DNA of 36,895 nucleotides from CAYWJT01 sp964458655 (GTDB lineage: Bacteria > Acidobacteriota > Aminicenantia > Aminicenantales > Saccharicenantaceae), in assembly GCA_964458655.1 (NCBI GenBank), contig CAYWJT010000023.1, forward strand, positions 1 through 36,895, given 5' to 3'. The notes under the pieces are model-generated. The model saw nothing but the letters and a program-made list of their open reading frames with translations. It was not told the origin of the DNA and did not search any database. This document shows positions 20,741-27,132 of this stretch, piece after piece (positions within the stretch are counted from its first letter, which is position 1; every line of letters starts with the position of its first letter). Made by a program: the position numbers and the translations under genes.

Positions 20741-21271
20741 CTAAATCTTTTCCACCTGCAGGAACTCCAGCTCCACCGGGGTCGCCCGGCCGAAAATCGT
20801 GACCAGCACCTTGAGCGTGCTGCGTTCGTGGTTGACCTCCTCCACGACACCGTTGAAGTTGAAGAAGGGGCCGTCGATGATCCTGACGGTCTCGCCCTTC
20901 TCGAAGGAATGCCTCGGCTTGGGCTTCTCCGAGGTCGTCTCCATGTGCTGCAGGATCTGCCCGACCTCCTTCTTGTTCAGGGGCGTGGGCTTCTTGCCGG
21001 AACCGACGAAGCCGGTGACCTTGGGGATCTGGCGGATTATCAGCCAGTTCTCCTCGCTCATCTCCATCTCGACCAGGATGTAGCCGGGGAACGACCTCTT
21101 GGTGCTGACGACCTTCTTGCCGGCGCGTATCTCGACCACGTCCTCGGTCGGGATGATGATCTGCCCGACCTGGTCCTCGCGGTGCAGCTCGGCGGCCTTC
21201 TGCTTGATGGACTCGGCCACGAACTTCTCGAAGCCCGAGTAGGTGTGGACCACGAACCAGTCTTTTGCCAT
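20741..21271 (-). CDS. nusG: Transcription termination/antitermination factor NusG
   Basis: NusG binds the beta' clamp of RNA polymerase and links it to Rho or to ribosomal S10. The 176-residue product has the NGN domain (about 1-110; DWFVVHTYSGFEKFVAES, SFPGYILVEMEM, VTGFVGSG) and a C-terminal KOW domain around 120-176 (GETVRIIDGPFFNFNGVVEE). Its length and its place between secE and rplK are standard. It starts 17 bases after secE. Confidence 0.97.
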   Translation of the reverse strand: MAKDWFVVHTYSGFEKFVAESIKQKAAELHREDQVGQIIIPTEDVVEIRAGKKVVSTKRSFPGYILVEMEMSEENWLIIRQIPKVTGFVGSGKKPTPLNKKEVGQILQHMETTSEKPKPRHSFEKGETVRIIDGPFFNFNGVVEEVNHERSTLKVLVTIFGRATPVELEFLQVEKI

Positions 21272-21288
21272 ATCTTATTCCTGAATTG

Positions 21289-21501
21289 TTATCCGAAAAG
21301 GGTCTTGATCTGCCGGATGACCCAGGAGAAAACCGCGTCCATGAAGAAAAGATAGAAGCCGAAAAAGACCACCGCCACCAGCACGACCACGGTCGTGGCG
21401 TAGACCTCCTTGCGCGAAGGCCATGTCACCTTCTTGAGCTCGGCCCGGACCTCCTTGAGGAAATTGCCCAGCCTTTTGTACCAGGGTAGCTTGTCACTCA
21501 T
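21289..21501 (-). CDS. secE: Preprotein translocase subunit SecE
   Basis: SecE clamps SecY in the protein-conducting channel of the inner membrane. The 70-residue product is the short single-span bacterial form. It has an amphipathic N-terminal helix with the signature FLKEVRAELKKVTWPSRKEV and one membrane span at about residues 37-60. It follows tRNA-Trp by 74 bases and precedes nusG by 17 bases, the conserved arrangement. Confidence 0.96.
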   Translation of the reverse strand: MSDKLPWYKRLGNFLKEVRAELKKVTWPSRKEVYATTVVVLVAVVFFGFYLFFMDAVFSWVIRQIKTLFG

Positions 21502-21575
21502 GTTCGAACCTCGTCGTCCCGGCGTCGCTCCCCGCCCCGCTCCGGCCCGAACCGCAGCCGATGCGCAGGGGCGTG

Positions 21576-21651
<76 letters not shown>

Positions 21652-21672
21652 GTCCTCCGGCCGCGGGCATTT

Positions 21673-21822
21673 TTACTTGACTTCCTTGTGAGGCGTGTGC
21701 TTACGGCAGAAAGGGCAGAACTTGCTCAGTTCGAGCTTCTCGGTCTGCTTCTTCTTGTTCTTGGTAGTGGAATAGTTCCGGCGCTTGCACTGCGTACACT
21801 GAAGCGTGATGATGTCTCGCAT
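21673..21822 (-). CDS. rpmG: 50S ribosomal protein L33, zinc-binding form
   Basis: This 49-residue gene begins MRDIITLQCTQCKRRNYSTT and ends KHTPHKEVK. bL33 is a small 50S protein near the E site. The two CxxC pairs (CTQC and CPFC) make it the zinc-binding form, which in many bacteria has a cysteine-free counterpart used under zinc limitation. A strong AGGAGGT site lies just upstream of the ATG. It is embedded between tRNA-Thr(GGU) and tRNA-Trp, a common arrangement, and is probably co-transcribed with them. Confidence 0.96.
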   Translation of the reverse strand: MRDIITLQCTQCKRRNYSTTKNKKKQTEKLELSKFCPFCRKHTPHKEVK

Positions 21823-21895
21823 CCTACCTCCTGCACCTCGCTCTATCGCTAACGCTTCCTCCAGTCCCGGCCGGAAGCTCTATCCGCGTTCCGAA

Positions 21896-21968
21896 AGCCC
21901 AAGACCAGATTTGAACTGGTGACCCCGTCCTTACCAAGGACGTGCTCTGCCAGCTGAGCTACTTGGGC
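21896..21968 (-). tRNA. trnT: tRNA-Thr (anticodon GGT)
   Basis: The acceptor is GCCCAAG/CTTGGGC, the D arm GCTCAGCTGGCAGAGC, the anticodon stem CGTCC/GGACG with loop TT-GGT-AA, and the T arm ACCAGTTCAAATCTGGT. The discriminator is T and no CCA is encoded. It corresponds in order to E. coli thrT. Confidence 0.97.
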
Positions 21969-21989
21969 CCGCCTTATCCGCAATAGAAA

Positions 21990-22064
<75 letters not shown>

Positions 22065-22068
22065 AAAA

Positions 22069-22151
22069 TGGGCAGGGAAGGATTCGAACCTCCGAAGCGT
22101 TTCCGCAGCGGGTTTACAGCCCGCCCCATTTGGCCACTCTGGAACCTGCCC
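22069..22151 (-). tRNA. trnY: tRNA-Tyr (anticodon GTA)
   Basis: The gene has an 83-base class II body with acceptor GGGCAGG/CCTGCCC, anticodon stem GCGGG/CCCGC with loop CT-GTA-AA, a long variable arm (TGCGGAAACGCTTCG), and T arm GGAGGTTCGAATCCTTC with one wobble pair. The discriminator is A and no CCA is encoded. Only six bases separate it from tRNA-Gly. Confidence 0.97.
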
Positions 22152-22239
22152 GTTCTTGCCCACATCTCGTGACCTTCGCTCTCTCGATCCTGTCCCCTGA
22201 AGCGCCTCTTGTCCGGCCCACACGGTCATTGCACCTCAA

Positions 22240-22312
22240 AGCCAGCGAAGGGATTCGAACCCCTGACCCGCTGATTACAAATCAGCTGCTCTACCGGCTG
22301 AGCTACGCTGGC
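22240..22312 (-). tRNA. trnT: tRNA-Thr (anticodon TGT)
   Basis: The acceptor is GCCAGCG/CGCTGGC, the D arm GCTCAGCCGGTAGAGC, the anticodon stem GCTGA/TCAGC with loop TT-TGT-AA, and the T arm AGGGGTTCGAATCCCTT. The discriminator is T and no CCA is encoded. It is the first tRNA downstream of the promoter at 22458-22486. The 88 bases between it and tRNA-Tyr hold no feature I recognise. Confidence 0.97.
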
Positions 22313-22414
22313 ATGCTCAACTTAAACGCGGTCAATAGGTTAACAGCGGGGATCCGACCGTCAGGATCTGAAAATGAAAAAGCCTTTCTCCTCGAGCTCG
22401 AAGCAGATTCTTTT

Positions 22415-22439
22415 TTCAGATTCAGTGATTTGATCTGAA
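22415..22439 (-). repeat. Inverted repeat in the tRNA operon leader
   Basis: TTCAGAT and ATCTGAA (seven pairs) flank an 11-base loop, about 20 bases after the -10 box of the tRNA promoter. The string TTCAGATC appears again about 65 bases further into the leader. The function is unknown; a processing site or a weak hairpin is possible. Confidence 0.45.
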
Positions 22440-22457
22440 TATAAAACTACCCTTCTT

Positions 22458-22486
22458 ATCCTATATGAACTCACTTTTTTTGTCAA
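22458..22486 (-). promoter_or_regulatory. Sigma-70-type promoter of the tRNA-rpmG-secE-nusG operon
   Basis: A perfect TTGACA (22486-22481) is followed after 17 bases, beginning with six A, by TAGGAT (22463-22458). It begins 18 bases after the stop of the TPR/YaiO gene. The leader to the first tRNA is about 145 bases. No terminator is visible between the YaiO gene and this promoter. Confidence 0.85.
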
Positions 22487-22503
22487 GTACCTTACAAAAG
22501 CAG

Positions 22504-23856
22504 CTAGAAACGCCACCCGGCCGTCAAGGAAACGGTCGTTTTTCTCAATCCTTCCTTCTCCTCCGAGCGCAGGACGTGCGCTTCGAGCTTCAGCTTGGAA
22601 CGAAGATAGACGTTGAACCCGCCGCCGTAGTTCCTGGCCCTGACGAAAAGCAAGTCCTGGCTGTTGGTTATCTCCAGCGGGCGCGAACCCGAGCCGTAGG
22701 CAAGATACAGATAGCTTTCGCGCCCGAAATACCTTCGCGCCTGACCATACCAGGAAAGACGCCGACCCTCCTCCCCTGGCGTGAAGTAGCCGCGCAGGGC
22801 CATATAATACCGGCCGAGATAACAGCCCGAACTGGCCAGCCAGACAGCGACGTTCCTGTCCGTGAAGTGCATGCGCCAGAGGCCTAATGAAGCTTCCAGC
22901 CCGCGCAGGACCGTTTGATAGACCTCCAAAGTGAACGAGGTCCTGGCCAGGTAAGCAGCCGGAGCGGCATAACTCAGGTCGACCCGGGCGTAGGCCCCAG
23001 GCCACAGCCGGGGATAAAGTTCCAGCCCGAGCTGGTGGTCCGTCCGCTGGAAATAGCGCGCGTGAGTCAGTCTCGGGATCACGGTCAGACGGTCTGACGG
23101 CTTGTAATAGAGATAGAGCCGCTCCGACGGGAAGGCCCGTTCCTGACCGCCGTAATCGTCAGACCTGTGCTCGAGCCAGACCTCGAGAACTTTCCCGTAA
23201 CGGACCCGCAGCTCGTTGAGCGCCGACCTGTAATCCCTGTTGCCGGGCTGCAGGGAAACCGCCTGTTCCAGGTATTTGCGGGCGAGCCCCGGTCGCCCCT
23301 GCCGAAGATAGAACCGGCCCAGATAATAGCAGGCTTCGGGCTGCCGCGGATCGCTGCGCCAGACGCCGAGGTATATCTGCTCCGCTTCGGCCGGATCCCC
23401 CGTCGCCTCCCTGACCCGGCCCAGCTCCAACAGAGCTTCCGTGTCCCGGCCGTCCCTGCGGACCAGGGCCGTGAACTCGGCTTCCGCCGACCGATAGTCC
23501 CGGCTCCAGAAAGAGATCCGTCCCCGGAGAAGGAGCGCGTCGCGGTTTTCCGGGTCGGATACCAGCACTCCTTCCAGCACCTTTCGAGCCTCCTCGTAGC
23601 GGCCCGAGTAGGCGTAGGCCCGGGCCAGGACAAGCGACACTTCAACGTCGTCAGGCCGCTCTTTCAGGTAGGCGGCGCAAAGGTCGATTGCCGACCGAAA
23701 ATCTCCGGCCTTCAAGGCTGAAACGGCTTTCTCCCGGAGGGCCCGCTCCGACGCTTCCTGCCTGACCGCGTCCAGACCGCCAGCCGCGGCGAGGAGCGGC
23801 CAGGCCGCCAGCGCGGCCGCCGCCAGCGCGCGAAACGCGACAGCCGTCGGTCTCAT
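22504..23856 (-). CDS. TPR and YaiO-type outer membrane beta-barrel protein
   Basis: From the ATG at 23856 the product is 450 residues. It has a signal peptide (about 1-27, MRPTAVAFRALAAAALAAW then LLAAAGG). Some five TPR units span about 38-206, each with the alanine/leucine/tyrosine spacing typical of the repeat (for example LARAYAYSGRYEEARKVLEG). A beta-strand-rich C-terminal half (about 222-450) ends in SLTAGWRF with a terminal phenylalanine, as expected for an outer-membrane barrel. The barrel resembles the YaiO family. TPR plus barrel is the plan of PgaA and BcsC exporters, so I infer export of the polymer made by the glycosyltransferase upstream. The start overlaps that gene's stop as ATGA. 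A longer upstream reading lies inside the glycosyltransferase and is rejected. Confidence 0.82.
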   Translation of the reverse strand: MRPTAVAFRALAAAALAAWPLLAAAGGLDAVRQEASERALREKAVSALKAGDFRSAIDLCAAYLKERPDDVEVSLVLARAYAYSGRYEEARKVLEGVLVSDPENRDALLLRGRISFWSRDYRSAEAEFTALVRRDGRDTEALLELGRVREATGDPAEAEQIYLGVWRSDPRQPEACYYLGRFYLRQGRPGLARKYLEQAVSLQPGNRDYRSALNELRVRYGKVLEVWLEHRSDDYGGQERAFPSERLYLYYKPSDRLTVIPRLTHARYFQRTDHQLGLELYPRLWPGAYARVDLSYAAPAAYLARTSFTLEVYQTVLRGLEASLGLWRMHFTDRNVAVWLASSGCYLGRYYMALRGYFTPGEEGRRLSWYGQARRYFGRESYLYLAYGSGSRPLEITNSQDLLFVRARNYGGGFNVYLRSKLKLEAHVLRSEEKEGLRKTTVSLTAGWRF

Positions 23857-25262
23857 GCCGAAAAGCCTTTCTTTTCCATTCTTCCCCATTCCTGGCTGCC
23901 TTTCAGATAATCGAAGAAGGCCTTGATCCTGACGAGCGACAGGAACTGCCGGTAGATTATGTTCTCGAGGAAACAATAAGGCAAGAGCGTCAGGACGGCC
24001 GGCGTTTCCGGATAGCGGCGCGGCGAGAGCTCCTCCAGGATGATCGCCCCCAGGGAGATCATCGAGCCCATGGCCACCGCCAGGGCGAAGAAAAGCGCGG
24101 CATAATAATAATCGACGAAGCGGAGAGCGATCGCGGCGGCGAAGAAAACGTAACCGATAAGCTCGATCAGCGGACCGGCCAACTCGAAGATGAAATAGAA
24201 GGGCATGGCCACGAGACCCGTCACTCCGTATCTCGCGTTGAACAGGAGTTTCTTTCCGGAGGCCATCGTTTCGATGAGGCCTCGGTGCCATCTGTTCCTC
24301 TGCCTGGCAAGCGAACCCAGGGTCTCAGGCGCCTCGGTCCAGCAGATGGGATTGGGCAGGAAGCGGATGGCGAAAGACCTCCTCTGCTCGTGCATATACC
24401 GGCGCAATCTCACGACCAGGTCCATGTCTTCCCCGACAGTGCCCCTTCTGTAGCCCCCGCAGGACATGACCAGGTCCTTGCGGAAGACGCCGAAGGCTCC
24501 GGAGATGATGAGCAGGCTGTTGAGCCTGCTGAGGCCGACCCGGCCGCCCAGGAAAGCCCTGAGATATTCGATGACCTGGAGTCGGGCCAGCGGCCGGCGC
24601 GGCACTTTGAGCTTCGTGACCTGTCCGCGCTCGACGACACAACCGTTGCTGAGCCTGATTATCCCTCCGACCGCGATGGTCCGGCCGGGTTCTTCCAGGA
24701 ACGGCCTGACGACCTTCCAAAGAGCGTCCCGGTCCAGGACGGAGTCGCAGTCCACCGCGCAGAAGAGAGGATAGCGGCTGAGGTTGAGCCCGGCGTTCAG
24801 GGCGTCCGCCTTCTTGCCGTTCTCTTTGTCGACGACGACGAGTTTGGGATAGTCGGGGCTGGTGTATATGCCGCGGACGGGGCGAGTCGCCAGGACCCTT
24901 CTGAAAACGACATCCGACCTGCGCAGTCCGAAGCGCTCGACGAGCCTCCTCAGCGTGCCGTCGGTGGAACCGTCGTTGACCACTATGACCTCATAGTGCG
25001 GATAATCCAGGGCCAGCATGTTTTCGACGCTCTGGACGATGGACTTCTCCTCATTGAAGGCCGGCGCGATGACCGACAGCGGCTTCACCAGCTTGGTGGG
25101 CAGGATCTCGAAGGTTTTTTGGACCAGCCTCAATCTTCTGTAGCGCATGAGCTCCGCCACGCTCAGCGCGGAGAACAGAATGTAGAAGGAATTGATCAGG
25201 AGGAAATAGCCCAGGATGGCCAAAGAAGCGAGTTCGACGAACGAGCTGAACGCCGCGGCCAT
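23853..25262 (-). CDS. Processive family-2 glycosyltransferase, membrane-bound
   Basis: From the ATG at 25262 the product is 469 residues, a likely inner-membrane polysaccharide synthase of the PgaC/IcaA/hyaluronan-synthase type. It has an N-terminal membrane span (about 9-34) and a GT-A catalytic domain. The motifs are VVNDGSTDGT (D97, D101), DCDS (D171, D173, metal and sugar nucleotide), GEDMD (E278-D279, catalytic base region) and QRNRW (321-325, the QxxRW acceptor-site motif). C-terminal membrane segments lie at about 343-373 and 385-410. I cannot tell the sugar donor from sequence. It starts two bases after the HEAT gene stop and overlaps the YaiO gene by four bases, so the three are one translational unit. 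No PilZ domain is visible. Confidence 0.88.
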   Translation of the reverse strand: MAAAFSSFVELASLAILGYFLLINSFYILFSALSVAELMRYRRLRLVQKTFEILPTKLVKPLSVIAPAFNEEKSIVQSVENMLALDYPHYEVIVVNDGSTDGTLRRLVERFGLRRSDVVFRRVLATRPVRGIYTSPDYPKLVVVDKENGKKADALNAGLNLSRYPLFCAVDCDSVLDRDALWKVVRPFLEEPGRTIAVGGIIRLSNGCVVERGQVTKLKVPRRPLARLQVIEYLRAFLGGRVGLSRLNSLLIISGAFGVFRKDLVMSCGGYRRGTVGEDMDLVVRLRRYMHEQRRSFAIRFLPNPICWTEAPETLGSLARQRNRWHRGLIETMASGKKLLFNARYGVTGLVAMPFYFIFELAGPLIELIGYVFFAAAIALRFVDYYYAALFFALAVAMGSMISLGAIILEELSPRRYPETPAVLTLLPYCFLENIIYRQFLSLVRIKAFFDYLKGSQEWGRMEKKGFSA

Positions 25263-25264
25263 CT

Positions 25265-26332
25265 TCAATCGGCCTCCAGCCCGTATTCCCGGAGGCCCAT
25301 GCGGGCCATGTCCGCGGCGAACCTGTCCTCGGACTTCAGGGCGGTTTCCCGCAGGCAAGCGAAGCCCGGCTCCCCCATCATGATCAGCGCTTCTTTGGCG
25401 TTCAGCCGCACGAACCAGTGCTTGGAGCGCAGGGCCCCGGCCAGCACCGGGAGCGCTCCCCTGTCCTTGAGCCGGCCCAGGCCGAGCAGGGCCTGGGCCT
25501 GGACCTCCCATTCGGGGTCGCCGGCCAGTTCCCTAATCTCGGGCAGCGATTCGGGCAGCTCGATGCGGGAAAGAGCCCTGGCCGCTCTGATCCTAAGCTC
25601 CTTCTCGGGACTCGAGGCGAAACCCGCTATCTCCGGATAGAGCCGGCGGAGCGGCACCTGGCCCGCGAGCTCGATGTAAAAAGCGAGGGTCTCCGTCGGC
25701 AGGTTCTTTTTCAATCTCTCCCTGAGTTCCCCTTCAAGCGCCTCGCCGAGCGGGAAAAGGATCTCCATGTAGTCCTGGAAATTCGGGGCCGCTTCCGACT
25801 CCATGGCATCCAGCACGGCCCGGACGGCCGCGCCGGACTGGATGCGCGCCAGAGCGCTGATGCCCGCCAGCCGGACAGGCGGCTTGTCCTTGAGAAGCCT
25901 CTCCAGCGTGGCGCGGTTTGGCAACTCGCCGAAAAATTCCAGCAGCCGGGCGGCGGTCAAGCGTCTGATCAGGAAAGGCGACCTAAGGTCCTTCAGGGTC
26001 CGTTCCTCCAGGGTCAGGCTGAAAACCTGGGAGAGCAGCTTTCGCTCCGGTCCCTTGACAAGTCGCGCGATGTCGAGCAGGGCCTGGGTCAGCGGTTCCC
26101 GAAAGCGTCTGTTGCGCGAACCCAGCCGGACCGGGGCTTCCGGGTCCAGCCCGGTCATCATATCCAGAAGCTCCTGGGCTATTCTCCTGTAATGCAGGTC
26201 GAACCAGGCTTGGCGGCGGTCGCTCCATAAACGGTGGACGATGATGTAAAGGACGAGGAAAGCCGAGAACAGGAACAGGGCCTGCAGGGACACGAGCAGG
26301 ACCTGGACGGAAAGCGTGCCACCTACAGTCAT
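25265..26332 (-). CDS. Membrane-anchored HEAT-repeat protein
   Basis: The 355-residue product opens with one membrane span (about 9-33, LLVSLQALFLFSAFLVLYII) followed by basic residues, which suggests the rest faces the cytoplasm. Residues of about 95-345 form repeated helical pairs of the HEAT/PBS-lyase type, for example RAARALSRIELPESLPEIRE, VQAQALLGLGRLKDRGALPV and VRLNAKEALIMMGEP. Such solenoids bind proteins and no catalytic motif is visible. Its place directly upstream of the glycosyltransferase suggests a scaffold or regulator of the synthase. It starts 18 bases after the response regulator. Genes of this type next to GT2/YaiO pairs occur elsewhere as I recall, without an assigned role. 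Confidence 0.8.
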   Translation of the reverse strand: MTVGGTLSVQVLLVSLQALFLFSAFLVLYIIVHRLWSDRRQAWFDLHYRRIAQELLDMMTGLDPEAPVRLGSRNRRFREPLTQALLDIARLVKGPERKLLSQVFSLTLEERTLKDLRSPFLIRRLTAARLLEFFGELPNRATLERLLKDKPPVRLAGISALARIQSGAAVRAVLDAMESEAAPNFQDYMEILFPLGEALEGELRERLKKNLPTETLAFYIELAGQVPLRRLYPEIAGFASSPEKELRIRAARALSRIELPESLPEIRELAGDPEWEVQAQALLGLGRLKDRGALPVLAGALRSKHWFVRLNAKEALIMMGEPGFACLRETALKSEDRFAADMARMGLREYGLEAD

Positions 26333-26350
26333 CTCGCCCGGCCTGTCCGC

Positions 26351-27016
26351 CTATCCGACGTTCAAATAGTGCATGACCTTGGCGGTGACGATCCTGGGCG
26401 CGAAAGGCTTGGTGATGAAGTCGACCGCGCCCAGCTCCATGGCCCTGAGCATCTCCTTCTCGCCCGATATCGAGCTAATGACGATCACGGGCGCTTTCAC
26501 CGCTTGACCCTGTTTCCTCAGCTGTTCGAGGAACTGGAAACCGTCCATGCCGGGCAGGATGATGTCGAGAAGGACCAGGTCCGGCTCGACGGTCGCCATC
26601 TTCTCCAAGGCCTCTTCCGCGCCCGCGACGGGGATGACCTCGACCTTCTCGTCCTTGAGGTAATGGCAAAGCAGGCGCACTGTCAACGGGTCGTCCTCGA
26701 CCAGCAGGATGCGGCCCGCGCGGCTCTCATGCGGCGCCGAAAGACCGCGAGCCTCGGCCAGGAACTCCCTCAGGGAGTCCAGCGCATCGTTCAATTGTCG
26801 GGCCAGGTCTTTCAAACCCGCCTCGAGCCGGTCGAGGGCCGGCCGCATTTTCCCGGACTGTTTCCGGCGCGGGCCTTTGACCTCCCGGGCCAAGCGGGCG
26901 AGCTCGCCGCTCCTCGGCCCGAGGCCGGCCAGTCTGTCCCGGAGCACACGCGTTTCGGAGATAAGCGTCTCCAGCTTTTTTCTCGTCTCGGGGTCTTCCA
27001 ACAGTCTCTCCGGCAC
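26351..27016 (-). CDS. Response regulator with N-terminal coiled coil and C-terminal receiver domain
   Basis: The 221-residue product has an unusual order. Residues 1-90 are charged, heptad-like helix (ETRKKLETL-like start, LDRLEAGLKDLARQLNDALD), and residues 101-221 are a receiver domain. The receiver has the acidic pocket E107-D108-D109, phosphoacceptor D151 in LLDIILPGMDG, switch S181/S182 and conserved K203 in TKPF. There is no DNA-binding, GGDEF or other output domain after it, so output is probably by protein contact, perhaps through the coiled coil with the HEAT protein or synthase. The start is GTG at 27016 with GGGAG upstream. No histidine kinase is nearby. It is the first gene behind the promoter at 27051-27080. 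Confidence 0.88.
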   Translation of the reverse strand: MPERLLEDPETRKKLETLISETRVLRDRLAGLGPRSGELARLAREVKGPRRKQSGKMRPALDRLEAGLKDLARQLNDALDSLREFLAEARGLSAPHESRAGRILLVEDDPLTVRLLCHYLKDEKVEVIPVAGAEEALEKMATVEPDLVLLDIILPGMDGFQFLEQLRKQGQAVKAPVIVISSISGEKEMLRAMELGAVDFITKPFAPRIVTAKVMHYLNVG

Positions 27017-27050
27017 GCGGCAACTCTCCCCAGGCCAACTTCCAACCGGG

Positions 27051-27080
27051 ATTATACATTGCGAGGGCCGGGCCGGTCAA
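27051..27080 (-). promoter_or_regulatory. Sigma-70-type promoter of the polysaccharide operon
   Basis: TTGACC (27080-27075) and a perfect TATAAT (27056-27051) are 18 bases apart. The predicted start is around 27044, leaving a leader of about 28 bases before the GTG of the response regulator gene. It separates this operon from fusA2. Confidence 0.8.
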
Positions 27081-27087
27081 AAGGCTT

Positions 27088-27129
27088 CTCCGGCAGGCAA
27101 TGCAAAGGCGCCGGAGCGGGGCCGGCCCC
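27088..27129 (-). terminator. GC-rich inverted repeats after fusA2, candidate terminator
   Basis: Just past the fusA2 stop the minus strand has GGGGCCGGCCCC (27129-27118). Then come the seven-base arms CTCCGGC and GCCGGAG (27116-27110 and 27094-27088) around a 15-base loop, followed by AAGCCTTTT. The short T run makes this a plausible but not strong terminator. Confidence 0.5.
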
Positions 27130-27132
27130 CGA

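Noticed and set aside
22361..23005. Minus-strand 214-codon frame across the tRNA promoter and YaiO 3' end
   Set aside because: Crosses the promoter and is out of frame with the YaiO gene, which has clear features.
23857..24291. N-terminal extension of the TPR/YaiO gene
   Set aside because: It lies inside the glycosyltransferase gene in another frame; the signal peptide begins at 23856 and the ATGA overlap fits translational coupling.
25263..25511. N-terminal extension of the glycosyltransferase
   Set aside because: Proline-, glycine- and arginine-rich shadow of the HEAT gene; the membrane segment starts just after the ATG at 25262.
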